39,428 nt of DNA from Betaproteobacteria bacterium (GTDB lineage: Bacteria; Pseudomonadota; Gammaproteobacteria; Burkholderiales; Rhodocyclaceae), in assembly GCA_016194935.1 (NCBI GenBank), contig JACQAO010000004.1:1-39428 (forward strand), in the 5' to 3' direction. This document shows, piece by piece, positions 27,112 to 35,600 of this stretch. The notes below the pieces were generated by a model, which was not told where the DNA came from, searched no databases, and saw only the letters and a list, made by a program, of their open reading frames with translations. Each line of letters starts with the position of its first letter. The first letter of the stretch is position 1. The translations under genes were made by a program, and so were the position numbers.

Positions 27112-27963
27112 GTGATTTACCTGAACGGCGAATACATGCCCATCGCGGAAGCAAAAATTCCGGTGATGGATCGCGGCTTTCTTTTTGGCGATGGCGTGTA
27201 TGAGGTCATCCCCGTGTATTCACGGCATCCTTTCCGCCTGCCCGAGCATCTGCGGCGTCTGGAAAACAGCCTGGCCGGTATCCGCATAAGCAATCCGCAT
27301 ACGCCGGCGGAATGGACGGCGTTGATCGGGAAGATCATCGCCAACGCGGACAGCGACGACCAGCAGGTCTACCTGCAAGTCACCCGCGGCGCCGACAGCC
27401 GGCGCAATCACGCTTTCCCCGAGCAGGTTACGCCGACCGTGTTCATCATGAGCGAGCCGCTCGCAGCGCCCTCCGCCGAGCTGTGCGCGCAAGGCGTCAG
27501 CGCCATCACCGCCGCAGATTACCGCTGGATGCGTTGCGATCTCAAGTCCGTATCGCTGCTGGCAAATTGCCTGTTGCGGCAGTTGGCGGTCGACGCCGGT
27601 TGCTCTGAAACAGTGTTGCTGCGCGACGGTTTTCTTTCCGAAGGTTCTTCTTCGAATATCTTCGTCGTCAAGCAGGGGGTATTGCTGGCGCCGCAGAAAA
27701 ATCACCTGATGCTGCCCGGCGTCACCTATGACGTGGTGCTGGAGCTGGCCGCTGCGCACGGGCTTGAGTATGCAGTACGCGATGTGCTGGAAGAGGAAGT
27801 GCGCCAGGCCGACGAACTGTGGCTGAGCTCCTCGACCAGGGAAGTGCAGCCCATCGTCACCCTCGATGGCCGCGCCATCGGCGCCGGCAAACCTGGCCCG
27901 TTGTTCGCCGCCATGTACGGCTGGTATCAGGAGTTTAAGCGTTCCGTGATGCGGGGACATTAG
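27112..27963 (+). CDS. dat: D-amino acid aminotransferase (PLP fold type IV)
   Basis: 283 residues. MIYLNGEYMPIAEAKIPVMDRGFLFGDGVYE is the classic N-terminus of D-alanine aminotransferases, and Lys145 (RCDLKSVSLL) is the PLP lysine. GSSSNIF and SSTREVQPI are the cofactor-binding loops. It exchanges amino groups between D-Ala/D-Glu and 2-oxoacids. GTG start with AGGGGG about 5 bases upstream. A branched-chain aminotransferase or 4-amino-4-deoxychorismate lyase is a less likely reading. Its place behind dacC suggests reuse or balance of D-amino acids in wall metabolism. Confidence 0.92.
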   Translation: MIYLNGEYMPIAEAKIPVMDRGFLFGDGVYEVIPVYSRHPFRLPEHLRRLENSLAGIRISNPHTPAEWTALIGKIIANADSDDQQVYLQVTRGADSRRNHAFPEQVTPTVFIMSEPLAAPSAELCAQGVSAITAADYRWMRCDLKSVSLLANCLLRQLAVDAGCSETVLLRDGFLSEGSSSNIFVVKQGVLLAPQKNHLMLPGVTYDVVLELAAAHGLEYAVRDVLEEEVRQADELWLSSSTREVQPIVTLDGRAIGAGKPGPLFAAMYGWYQEFKRSVMRGH

Positions 27964-27974
27964 GGTATACCACC

Positions 27975-28238
27975 TTGAGCGAACCATCGCTGCTCGAATT
28001 TCCCTGCGACTTCCCCATCAAGATCATGGGCGCCAGCCGCGACGGCTACGCCCAGGCAGTGCTGGAAGTGGTGTTGCGCCACGCCCCGGATTTCGATCCG
28101 GCCAGTACAGAAATGCGCAGTTCCGCCAAGGGCGGCTACCTGGGCCTGACCTGCACTATTCGCGCCATCTCCCAAGCCCAGCTCGATGCGCTGTACCGTG
28201 AACTGAGTGCGCATCCGCTGGTGAAGGTGGTGTTGTGA
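27975..28238 (+). CDS. ybeD: YbeD/DUF493 family protein
   Basis: 87 residues. [28 protein letters not shown]...[33 protein letters not shown] matches the ACT-like ferredoxin fold of the UPF0250 family. Function unknown; it is nearly always found beside lipB, as here. The start is a TTG with no strong ribosome site. Its stop overlaps the lipB GTG (GTGA). Confidence 0.92.
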   Translation: MSEPSLLEFPCDFPIKIMGASRDGYAQAVLEVVLRHAPDFDPASTEMRSSAKGGYLGLTCTIRAISQAQLDALYRELSAHPLVKVVL

Positions 28239-28846
28239 ACTGCAATTTCGAAGTGCGACACCTTGGACAGGTCGAGTACCAGCCGACCTGGCGTAACATG
28301 CAGCGCTTCACCGCCGAACGCGACGCGGAAACATCCGACGAAATCTGGCTGTGCCAGCATCCGCCGGTATTCACCCTGGGTCTGGCCGGCAAGCCGGAAC
28401 ACCTGCTGCGCGACATCGGCGTGCCGGTGGTGAACATCGACCGCGGCGGCCAGATCACCTATCACGGCCCCGGCCAGTTGGTCGTCTACCTGCTGCTCGA
28501 CCTCAAACGCCGCAAGCTCGGTGTGCGCGAGTTGGTGACGCGCATCGAGCAGGCGCTCATCGACCTGCTTGATGAATACGGCATCGCCGCCCAACGCTTG
28601 CCCGGCGCGCCGGGCGTATATGTGCAGGGCGCCAAGATCGCCGCGCTGGGCCTGCGCATCAAGAACGGCTGCTGCTTTCACGGCCTCAGCCTGAATGTCG
28701 CCATGGACCTGTCGCCGTATGCGGCGATCAATCCCTGTGGTCACGCCGGCATGGCGGTGACACAATTACGCGATCTGTGCGGCGAAAACGACATCCACCG
28801 AGTGGGCCAGCGCCTGCTCGAACAACTCCGGAAACAACTGCCATGA
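28235..28846 (+). CDS. lipB: Octanoyltransferase LipB
   Basis: 203 residues. It transfers octanoate from acyl carrier protein to lipoyl domains. Catalytic Lys134 ([12 protein letters not shown]) and Cys168 (NPCGHAGM) are in place, with [24 protein letters not shown] start overlapping ybeD; the stop overlaps the lipA ATG (ATGA at 28843-28846). Confidence 0.97.
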   Translation: MNCNFEVRHLGQVEYQPTWRNMQRFTAERDAETSDEIWLCQHPPVFTLGLAGKPEHLLRDIGVPVVNIDRGGQITYHGPGQLVVYLLLDLKRRKLGVRELVTRIEQALIDLLDEYGIAAQRLPGAPGVYVQGAKIAALGLRIKNGCCFHGLSLNVAMDLSPYAAINPCGHAGMAVTQLRDLCGENDIHRVGQRLLEQLRKQLP

Positions 28847-29796
28847 CCGAAACCAAACAAAGAGGCGCGGCCAAGACGGCGCGCGCATTGGGCAAATATC
28901 CGATCAAGATCGTAGCCGCCGAGACCTTGAAGAAACCACCCTGGATTCGTGTCAAGGCCGGCTCGGATGCGTCGCGTTTCAACGAGGTCAAAAGCATCCT
29001 GCGCCAGCAGTCGCTGCACACTGTATGCGAGGAAGCCTCCTGTCCCAATATCGGCGAGTGCTTCGGCAAAGGCACGGCGACCTTCATGATACTCGGCGAC
29101 CTGTGCACCCGCCGTTGTCCGTTCTGCGATGTCGGCCACGGCAAGCCGCTGCCGCCCGATGCGCAAGAGCCGGAGCACCTGGCGCAAACCATCGCCGCGC
29201 TCAAACTCAAGTACGTCGTGATCACCAGCGTCGACCGCGACGATCTGCGCGACGGCGGCGCTCAGCATTTCGTCGATTGCATCGCGCAGGTGCGCGCCTT
29301 GTCGCCGCACACCACCATCGAGGTATTGGTGCCGGATTTCCGCGGACGCCTCGACCTTGCCATCGACATCCTCAGCGCCTCCCCGCCCGACGTGCTCAAC
29401 CACAACCTCGAAACCGTGCCGCGCCTCTACCGCCAGGCCAGGCCGGGTGCGGACTACGCCCACTCGCTGGCATTGCTCAAGGCGTTCAAGGCGCGCAACC
29501 CGGCAGTCCCCACCAAATCCGGCCTGATGGTCGGGTTGGGCGAAACTGACGAAGAAATTCTCCAGGTGATGCGCGACCTGCGCGCCCATGACGTCGAGAT
29601 GCTCACCATCGGCCAGTATCTGGCGCCTTCTGGACATCATCTGCCGGTGTTGCGCTACGCGCATCCGGAAGTATTCGAGATGTTCGGCAAGGAAGCGCAG
29701 GCACTGGGTTTCTCGAATGCCGCCAGCGGCCCGATGGTGCGTTCCTCCTACCATGCCGACCAGCAGGCGCACGCCGCCGGGGTAGGTTCTGCGTGA
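28843..29796 (+). CDS. lipA: Lipoyl synthase LipA (radical SAM)
   Basis: 317 residues. It inserts two sulfur atoms into the octanoyl chain. Both iron-sulfur sites are complete: auxiliary cluster Cys62, Cys67, Cys73 ([12 protein letters not shown]) and radical-SAM Cys88, Cys92, Cys95 (CTRRCPFC). GLGETDEE and the C-terminal [10 protein letters not shown] (conserved RSSY Ser) are present. The start at 28843 is set by the ATGA overlap with lipB; an upstream in-frame codon at 28777 lies inside lipB. Confidence 0.97.
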   Translation: MTETKQRGAAKTARALGKYPIKIVAAETLKKPPWIRVKAGSDASRFNEVKSILRQQSLHTVCEEASCPNIGECFGKGTATFMILGDLCTRRCPFCDVGHGKPLPPDAQEPEHLAQTIAALKLKYVVITSVDRDDLRDGGAQHFVDCIAQVRALSPHTTIEVLVPDFRGRLDLAIDILSASPPDVLNHNLETVPRLYRQARPGADYAHSLALLKAFKARNPAVPTKSGLMVGLGETDEEILQVMRDLRAHDVEMLTIGQYLAPSGHHLPVLRYAHPEVFEMFGKEAQALGFSNAASGPMVRSSYHADQQAHAAGVGSA

Positions 29797-29833
29797 GTGA
29801 CGGCTGACGCGCGCCTGGCCCGCTCCCTGCACC

Positions 29834-29842
29834 TGCTAAAAT
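29834..29842 (+). promoter_or_regulatory. Possible extended -10 promoter of the deaminase gene
   Basis: TGCTAAAAT has a TG-N extension and a near-consensus -10 in the gap after lipA. A small hairpin GCGCT-AAGA-AGCGC (29851-29864) follows just downstream in the leader. No -35 is visible. Confidence 0.35.
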
Positions 29843-29913
29843 TTTTGCGAGCGCTAAGAAGCGCAGCAACGGATCGTCAATATTATTTTTCCCATTCCGG
29901 GTTCGAGGTTGTC

Positions 29914-31356
29914 ATGCGTAAACAGTTGTTTCTTGCCCTATTCATTCAACTGTTCGCGGGGATGCCTGCGCATGCTGATGAAGCCTGGTTCGATGCGGTC
30001 AAGGCCAAGGCCACACCGCAACAGTTGTACACTTTTCTGTATGCCCTGCCCAAGGGCGGCGACCTGCACAACCACCTGTCCGGCGCCGGACGTTCGGAGT
30101 GGTGGTGGGATGCGGCGCTGGCGCAGCAGGCGCGGGGCTACACCTATTACACCAAAGTGCGCATCGAGAACTGCGAACCATACGGTGTCGATGCGTTTGG
30201 CCGAACGCCTTACCTGTTGCTGTTCAGGAATGTGCAGGAGTCGAATTACAACAGGCTCAACGCCTGTGAGAAATCCGAATACAAGCGTTTGCAGGATTTG
30301 ACGCCACAGGAAAAAACCGGCTGGCTCAACAGCATCCGGCTTGACAGGGCCTATGAAGGCCGCGATGAGTTTTTTGGCGCGCACTGGCAGCGGCTCAACG
30401 ACCTTGAGGCAAATCCGTATGTGATCAGTGAAATTCTGTATCGCAATATGGCGGCCTTCAGTGCAGAGGGCGTTGCCTACCTTGAGCTCATCAATAGCGT
30501 GACAGGCTTTTTGAAGCCCGATGGCAGCCTCTTTTCGCCAGATGATGTGGCCGACATCTATCGCAACCGCCTGGCCTCCGCAGATGCCAGAGCTACAGGC
30601 GTGGAAGTCCGGTTCCAGACTTTCGTTCTGCGCTTCCTGCCAAATGCCGAGGAACAATTAAAACAGCAGTACGCTTTTGTCGACAAGCATCGAGACATGT
30701 TTGTCGGCATTAATTTTGTTGGACGTGAAGACAATGCCAAAGGCTATCCACTGCGCTTTCTGCCAACCTTGCGCGAACTACGCAAGCATTATCCCGACAT
30801 CAATCTGGCAATTCACGCGGGCGAGGTCGATGAGCCTAATTTCCATGTGCGCGACTCGCTGTTGCTCGGCGCCAAGCGTATCGGCCATGGGGTCAATCTG
30901 ATTACCGACCCACAAACCATGTTGTTGATGCGGAACAATCACACCATGGTGGAGATCAATCTCATCAGCAATTTACTGCTCAATTATGTAAGCGATTTCT
31001 CCCAGCACCCATTCCCGGAATACCTGCGCTTCGGTATTCCGGTCGCGCTGTCTACTGATGACCGCGGCATGTGGGATTCCAATCTGACCGACGAATATTT
31101 TGTTGCCGTGACCCAGTTCAATCTATCGTGGCAAGAGATCGTGCAAATGGGACGAAATTCTTTGACCTACTCATTCCTCGACCAGGCCACCAGGCAACGG
31201 CTGCTTCGGCAGTACGATCAACGCGTGACGCGCTTTGAAGATCAATTCAAGCAGAACGGGTGGAATGCGCTAAAGGACGTACATCCTGTGAGTTATTCGT
31301 TTCTGTGCAAGCACTACAAGTTGTGTTTACAGGAAAAGCCGGTATCCCATAATTAG
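29914..31356 (+). CDS. Exported adenosine deaminase-like metalloenzyme
   Basis: 480 residues. It begins with a clear signal peptide (MRKQLFLALFIQLFAGMPAHA), which fixes the start at 29914. The amidohydrolase metal and substrate motifs of the adenosine/AMP deaminase family are intact: His52-x-His54 (DLHNHLSG), IHAGEVDEPN (His and catalytic Glu), KRIGHGVNL and STDDRGMW (Asp pair). It is longer than cytoplasmic Add (about 330-350) because of an extra segment between the HxH site and the barrel, as in secreted ADGF-like enzymes. Likely periplasmic or secreted deamination of adenosine-type nucleosides for salvage. The two cysteine-rich spots (NCEPYG, CKHYKLC) might form disulfides. Confidence 0.88.
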   Translation: MRKQLFLALFIQLFAGMPAHADEAWFDAVKAKATPQQLYTFLYALPKGGDLHNHLSGAGRSEWWWDAALAQQARGYTYYTKVRIENCEPYGVDAFGRTPYLLLFRNVQESNYNRLNACEKSEYKRLQDLTPQEKTGWLNSIRLDRAYEGRDEFFGAHWQRLNDLEANPYVISEILYRNMAAFSAEGVAYLELINSVTGFLKPDGSLFSPDDVADIYRNRLASADARATGVEVRFQTFVLRFLPNAEEQLKQQYAFVDKHRDMFVGINFVGREDNAKGYPLRFLPTLRELRKHYPDINLAIHAGEVDEPNFHVRDSLLLGAKRIGHGVNLITDPQTMLLMRNNHTMVEINLISNLLLNYVSDFSQHPFPEYLRFGIPVALSTDDRGMWDSNLTDEYFVAVTQFNLSWQEIVQMGRNSLTYSFLDQATRQRLLRQYDQRVTRFEDQFKQNGWNALKDVHPVSYSFLCKHYKLCLQEKPVSHN

Positions 31357-31371
31357 TCGATGCGATGCTTG

Positions 31372-32169
31372 TCAGATGGTCCCCGTAGGCAGGTCACCGA
31401 ACACATACGACTCCATGGCGAGCATGCCGTGGGTGATGCCTCCATCCAGCACCTGTACCGCTGTTGGCGTTGCAGCCGCGCCCAGCGCCACCATCAATGG
31501 TAACAAATGCTCCTCGCTCGGGTGGGCGCGTTGCGCATGCGGCGCCAGCGTCCGATAGTCGATAAGGCGCGGCAGATCGCCCGCCAGCAAGGCTGCGCGT
31601 ATCCACAGGGTGAACTCCTGAACATAGGCGGCATCTTCACCGGCATCGGTACTGAACTCGGCTAGATTATGCGTCATGCTGCCGGAGCCGATGATGAGAA
31701 CCCCTTGTTCCCGCAGCGGTGCCAGCGCCGCGCCCAGATCAAGCGCGCCTTGCACGGTCAGGTCGGCGGGCATCGACACCTGGAACACCGGTATCTGTCC
31801 CTTGGGAAACAGATGCAGCAGCGGTACCCACGCGCCATGATCGAGACCTTGTTGCTCATTAAGAATTACCTTGTATCCCGCTGCCGCCAGCAGTTGCGCG
31901 GCTATCCCGGCAAGCTGAGGATGACCATCGACGGGATAGCGCAACTGGTACAAGGCCTGCGGGAATCCCCCGAAGTCGTGCACCGTCGGCGGACGCAGTC
32001 CCGTCATCACTTCAATGCCCTGGGTGGTCCAGTGCGGCGAAACCACAAGGACAGCGCGCGGCTCGGGCAACTGCCGGCCTAGACGCCCGAGCTGCTCCCC
32101 GGCGCCGCCCGGCGCCAGCGCGAAGGTCGGCGCACCGTGGGAGATAAACAGAGTTGGCAAGCGGTTCAT
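31372..32169 (-). CDS. LigB-type extradiol ring-cleavage dioxygenase (DODA/YgiD-like)
   Basis: 265 residues. Metal-ligand motifs of the DODA class: His11 (FISHGAPT), His46 (VSPHWTT), LDHGAWVPL, SGSMTHNL and HPSEEHLLPL. Enzymes of this class open catechol rings (4,5-DOPA is the plant substrate); bacterial substrates are mostly unknown. The gene is 9 bases downstream of the DoxX gene and both are divergent from a LysR regulator, which suggests a shared response to aromatic or quinone compounds. Confidence 0.92.
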   Translation of the reverse strand: MNRLPTLFISHGAPTFALAPGGAGEQLGRLGRQLPEPRAVLVVSPHWTTQGIEVMTGLRPPTVHDFGGFPQALYQLRYPVDGHPQLAGIAAQLLAAAGYKVILNEQQGLDHGAWVPLLHLFPKGQIPVFQVSMPADLTVQGALDLGAALAPLREQGVLIIGSGSMTHNLAEFSTDAGEDAAYVQEFTLWIRAALLAGDLPRLIDYRTLAPHAQRAHPSEEHLLPLMVALGAAATPTAVQVLDGGITHGMLAMESYVFGDLPTGTI

Positions 32170-32178
32170 TCGAATAGT

Positions 32179-32589
32179 TTAGCGCGTCCTGGGCGCGGCA
32201 CGGAGCGCCGACAAGGCCCATATGCCGTCGCCGAGCAGCGCAACGGTGACAGCCGCCGCCACCAGAAACGCCGGATACTCCCAGCCGCCATTGGCGTTGG
32301 TGAACGACCAGCCGTTGCCGCTATGCACCGACAGCGCCCCCAGCAATAGAGGCAGGCTCGCCAGCGCCACGACGCGGGTGCGAACGCCCAGCACCAGCGC
32401 CGTCCCGGCCAGCAGTTCGAAGGGCGCGACAATGTAGGCCAGCCAGCCGGGAAATCCGACGGAAACAAAGAAGCCTGCCGTACCAGCCAGGCCGAACACC
32501 AGCAATTTCTGCAAGCCGTGTGCGATGAACATGATGCCCAGCGCGACGCGCAGCACCAGCGCAGCGTGATTTTGAAAAGATGAATTCAT
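32179..32589 (-). CDS. DoxX family membrane protein
   Basis: 136 residues with four membrane segments (ALVLRVALGIMFIAHGLQKL, WLAYIVAPFELLAGTALVLG, VVALASLPLLLGALSVH, PAFLVAAAVTVALLGDGIWA) and the FNSNGGWEYP-like loop of DoxX proteins (here FTNANGGWEYP). The start at 32589 has GGAGG 6 bases upstream. Relatives such as E. coli YqjF respond to quinones and nitroaromatics through a LysR regulator. Transcribed with the downstream dioxygenase. Confidence 0.9.
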   Translation of the reverse strand: MNSSFQNHAALVLRVALGIMFIAHGLQKLLVFGLAGTAGFFVSVGFPGWLAYIVAPFELLAGTALVLGVRTRVVALASLPLLLGALSVHSGNGWSFTNANGGWEYPAFLVAAAVTVALLGDGIWALSALRAAPRTR

Positions 32590-32696
32590 GAATAACCTCC
32601 AGGAAAAAAGTGGATGCGACACTGATGGCAGCCGAACCCATTCCGACCGCTACAGGGAGGATTTAACCAATTGCATGATTGGAAATAAACCAGCAA

Positions 32697-32710
32697 AATG
32701 TGAATACATT
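32697..32710. promoter_or_regulatory. Candidate LysR-type binding dyad
   Basis: AATGT-GAAT-ACATT lies in the AT-rich 144-base gap between the divergent lysR and doxX genes, 24 bases before the regulator's ATG. LysR regulators usually bind such interrupted dyads in a divergent promoter region. Confidence 0.35.
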
Positions 32711-32733
32711 ATTTTAATAAAGTGAATAATCCT

Positions 32734-33651
32734 ATGGGCGTGGATGTTCTGGCCTGTATGCAGGTTTATGTGGCAGTGGCGGAGGCCGGCAGTTTTGCCG
32801 GCGCAGCCGACAAACTTGATCTCTCGCGCGGCATGGCGACGCGCTATGTCGCACAGATCGAGGCGCATCTCGGGGTGCGCCTGCTTAACCGCACTACGCG
32901 CAGGCTATCTCTGACCGAGGCGGGCAGCGACTACTATCATCGCGCGGTGCAAGTCTTGTCGCTGGTGGAAGAGGCCAAAACCTCGGCGGCGCAGGAAGTT
33001 TCGGTTCCTCGCGGCACGCTGCGCCTGAATGCCCCGGTGCCATTCGGTGCGCGCCACTTGGGCAAGGCCATCAGCGATTACTTGCGGCGCTACCCGGAAG
33101 TCAAGGTGGACCTCACGCTCAACGACCGCGTGGTGGACCTGGTGGAGGAGGGTTTCGATATCGCTTTGCGCATCGCCGGCAGTATCGATCCCGGTTTGGT
33201 GGCGCGACCGCTGGGCCCCGCCCGCATTGTCGCTTGCGCCTCGCCCGGCTATTTGAAAAAATACGCAACACCCGCCACGCCTGAGCAGCTCGCGCGGCAT
33301 AACTGCCTTACCTACGACTATTCGAGCCAGAAACGCGATTGGCGCTTTGTCCGCAAGGGCCGCGAGCAGACGGTCAGGGTTGCGGGCAACCTGCACAGCA
33401 ACAACGGCGAAATTCTGCTCAACGCCGCCATCGAAGGCCTGGGCGTGATTTTGCAGCCGACATTCCTGGTGCATGAGGCGCTACAACGGAAAAAACTACT
33501 GCGCATCCTGGCCGACTGGGAAGCCGATGAGCTGACGATATTTGCCGTCTACCCCCACCGCAAGTTTTTGCCGCCCAAGGTGCGCAGCTTCATTGACTTC
33601 CTGGCGCAACGATTTGGGCCGGAGCCATACTGGGATATGCACCTTTTCTAA
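32734..33651 (+). CDS. LysR family transcriptional regulator
   Basis: About 305 residues. N-terminal winged HTH (MQVYVAVAEAGSFAGAADKLDLSRGMATRYVAQIEAHLGVRLLNRTTRRLSLTEAG) and a C-terminal periplasmic-binding-like effector domain. Closest in style to the large DmlR/PgrR/YhaJ group. ATG 32734 is preferred to a GTG at 32722; neither has a good ribosome site. Divergent from doxX-dioxygenase, which it probably controls. Confidence 0.92.
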   Translation: MGVDVLACMQVYVAVAEAGSFAGAADKLDLSRGMATRYVAQIEAHLGVRLLNRTTRRLSLTEAGSDYYHRAVQVLSLVEEAKTSAAQEVSVPRGTLRLNAPVPFGARHLGKAISDYLRRYPEVKVDLTLNDRVVDLVEEGFDIALRIAGSIDPGLVARPLGPARIVACASPGYLKKYATPATPEQLARHNCLTYDYSSQKRDWRFVRKGREQTVRVAGNLHSNNGEILLNAAIEGLGVILQPTFLVHEALQRKKLLRILADWEADELTIFAVYPHRKFLPPKVRSFIDFLAQRFGPEPYWDMHLF

Positions 33652-33659
33652 GCCGCCAC

Positions 33660-34559
33660 TCAGGTTTTACTGCTCTGTTCCGCCAGACCCGGTGCGGCGC
33701 GGCTGGCGACCAGGCCTTCGATGCCGAAGATCAGCAGCGCAACCCAGACCAGGCCATAGCCGATCAACTGGGTGTGGGTAAAAGCTTCTTTGTAGATCAG
33801 CACGCCGAGCAGAAATTGCAGCGTCGGCGCGATGTATTGCAGCACGCCCAGCAAGGCCAGCGGAATGCGTTGCGCCGCCGAGGCGAATAGCAGCAGCGGC
33901 ACGGCGGTCACCAGTCCGGCGCCGACCAGCAGGACATCCAAACCCGCGCCGTTGTGGAGGAATGCGCCCTGGCCGGCGGCATCGGCATAAAACAGATAGA
34001 TCAGCGCCGGCAGCAACAGGAGTCCCGTCTCCAGCGTCAAACCATGCAATGGGCCGAGCGGAGAGGTCTTCTTGACCAGGCCATAAATGGCAAAAGTGAA
34101 TGCCAGCGTCAGGCTGATCCAGGGCAGCGACCCATGCGCGAAAGTCAGATACAGCACGCCCAGCGTCGCCAAGCCGATGGGTAGCCACTGTCCTCGACGC
34201 AGCCGTTCACCCAGCAAGACGACGCCCAGCAACACGCTGATGAGCGGATTAATGAAATAGCCGAGGCTGGTTTCAACAATGAAACCGGCATTCACCGCCC
34301 ATACAAAAATCAGCCAATTGATGCTGATGAGCAGCGCTGCCAGCAGGTAGACGCGGATGACGCGCAATTGCAGCGCAGTTTTGAGAAAGTTTCCCCACTG
34401 CCGCTTGACCAGCAAAACAGCGCACAGCATCAGGCAAGACCAGAGAATGCGGTGACCGATGATCTGCAAGGCCGGCGCCTGGCCGAGCCACTTGAAATAA
34501 ACAGGGATCAAACCCCAAGCCGAGTAGGCGCCGATGGCGCTCCAGATTCCCCTGTTCAT
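33660..34559 (-). CDS. rarD: RarD, EamA-family transporter
   Basis: 299 residues, ten membrane helices. GIWSAIGAYSAWGLIPVYFKWL, IGHRILWSCL, NWLIFVWAVNAGFIVETSLGYFINPL and VPLLLFASAAQRIPLALLGVLQYIAPTLQFLLG are diagnostic of RarD within the drug/metabolite transporter superfamily. The substrate is unknown; the name comes from chloramphenicol sensitivity. A TATAAT lies only 8 bases before the ATG. Confidence 0.95.
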   Translation of the reverse strand: MNRGIWSAIGAYSAWGLIPVYFKWLGQAPALQIIGHRILWSCLMLCAVLLVKRQWGNFLKTALQLRVIRVYLLAALLISINWLIFVWAVNAGFIVETSLGYFINPLISVLLGVVLLGERLRRGQWLPIGLATLGVLYLTFAHGSLPWISLTLAFTFAIYGLVKKTSPLGPLHGLTLETGLLLLPALIYLFYADAAGQGAFLHNGAGLDVLLVGAGLVTAVPLLLFASAAQRIPLALLGVLQYIAPTLQFLLGVLIYKEAFTHTQLIGYGLVWVALLIFGIEGLVASRAAPGLAEQSSKT

Positions 34560-34567
34560 AGGCGTCC

Positions 34568-34573
34568 ATTATA
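34568..34573 (-). promoter_or_regulatory. Consensus -10 (TATAAT) for rarD, possible leaderless start
   Basis: On the minus strand TATAAT ends 8 bases before the rarD ATG, so transcription would begin at or within a base or two of the start codon. No -35 match and no ribosome site is visible. Confidence 0.35.
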
Positions 34574-34608
34574 GTGCCGCCCTGAAAATCGCAGCCGGCA
34601 ATAAATGG

Positions 34609-35394
34609 TCAACGCTTGAAACAGCGATCAATAGCGACAGCCTGTATCACTTCGCCGTTTGTAGTGTTCTGCACCAGACCCACCACGCCGATTTCAGTAT
34701 CTACCCAGCCTGCCTGCAGGGCGACATCACGATGTGCGCTGGCCTTGCCCGCCACCAAAGCGATTGGGCCGATCCATTCGCGCACGACGTGGTCGTGATG
34801 GAGGGTCGCGCCGCTGTTTTCACCTCGGCTGACCGGCGATACCAGGCGGCTTTCGGTGACGGCGATATACAACGCCAGGGCGTCATTTTTCAAAGCGCTG
34901 GCAGCACTGGCATCAATACTCAGCGGGCCGCCGGAGGCGCGATTGACTTGCAACCGGAGGTCGGCGCGCGACGGTTGTGCATTGATGCGCTGGATTACAT
35001 TCGGCAGTTGATTGCGCCAGTCGCCGACTTCAGCGCCGGAAACGAAATAGTGCGGGGTATACACGGTGCGATGCCGGTTTGCCTGCACCAGCCAGCTCTG
35101 GCGCTCGGCGAATACGGATTTGGCGTAGGGGTCTTTCCAGCCGATGTAGTCCCAGTAAGGCACATGCAGCGCGATGGGAACTGCCTTATCCGCAGGAAAG
35201 CGGCTGCTTGGAAACTGGCTCAGTTGCTGGTCTGCCGGCGGGCAACTGGAGCAACCCTCCGAAGTGTACAGCTCGACCAGCGCCGTGGTCATCGGGCCGC
35301 TCTGCGCGGCGCAGACCGCCCCGCCGGTCGCCCCCGGCGTGTTGAAAGATAGCAATATCAGGGCGAGCCCTCCCCAGCGCGCAGACAGGCTCAT
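34609..35394 (-). CDS. DUF1223 exported thioredoxin-like protein
   Basis: About 261 residues. A signal sequence (GGLALILLSFNTPGATGGA) precedes the DUF1223 start VELYTSEGCSSCPPADQQLS, in which the CSSC pair sits where thioredoxins have CxxC. HVPYWDYIGWKDPYA and RTVYTPHYFVSG are further family motifs. Probably a periplasmic thiol protein; the function is not established. ATG 35394 is preferred; a TTG at 35409 would add five residues. It is 49 bases upstream of rarD on the same strand. Confidence 0.88.
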   Translation of the reverse strand: MSLSARWGGLALILLSFNTPGATGGAVCAAQSGPMTTALVELYTSEGCSSCPPADQQLSQFPSSRFPADKAVPIALHVPYWDYIGWKDPYAKSVFAERQSWLVQANRHRTVYTPHYFVSGAEVGDWRNQLPNVIQRINAQPSRADLRLQVNRASGGPLSIDASAASALKNDALALYIAVTESRLVSPVSRGENSGATLHHDHVVREWIGPIALVAGKASAHRDVALQAGWVDTEIGVVGLVQNTTNGEVIQAVAIDRCFKR

Positions 35395-35459
35395 AAGAAA
35401 AATTCGCAACTATGGCATGAAGACATCATCAATTAGGCTCCTGGACAGCCTGTTACACC

Positions 35460-35486
35460 GACGCAAGCGGGATCCCAATTTGCGTC
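35460..35486. repeat. Interrupted palindrome upstream of the DUF1223 gene
   Basis: GACGCAA and TTGCGTC are exact arms 13 bases apart, with GGGATCCC inside the spacer. It lies 65 bases before the DUF1223 start, where a regulator site could be. The rest of the 206-base gap (35395-35600) shows nothing else recognisable. Confidence 0.35.
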
Positions 35487-35600
35487 AGCCATGCTGGCTA
35501 GGCCTTGGCTATTGATATAGTCGCAACACACCTGGATTCCTTACGGCGCATTGCGGGATATTCAATTGTGAGCCGCAGTTTTGCGCTGACAGACCAGCGC

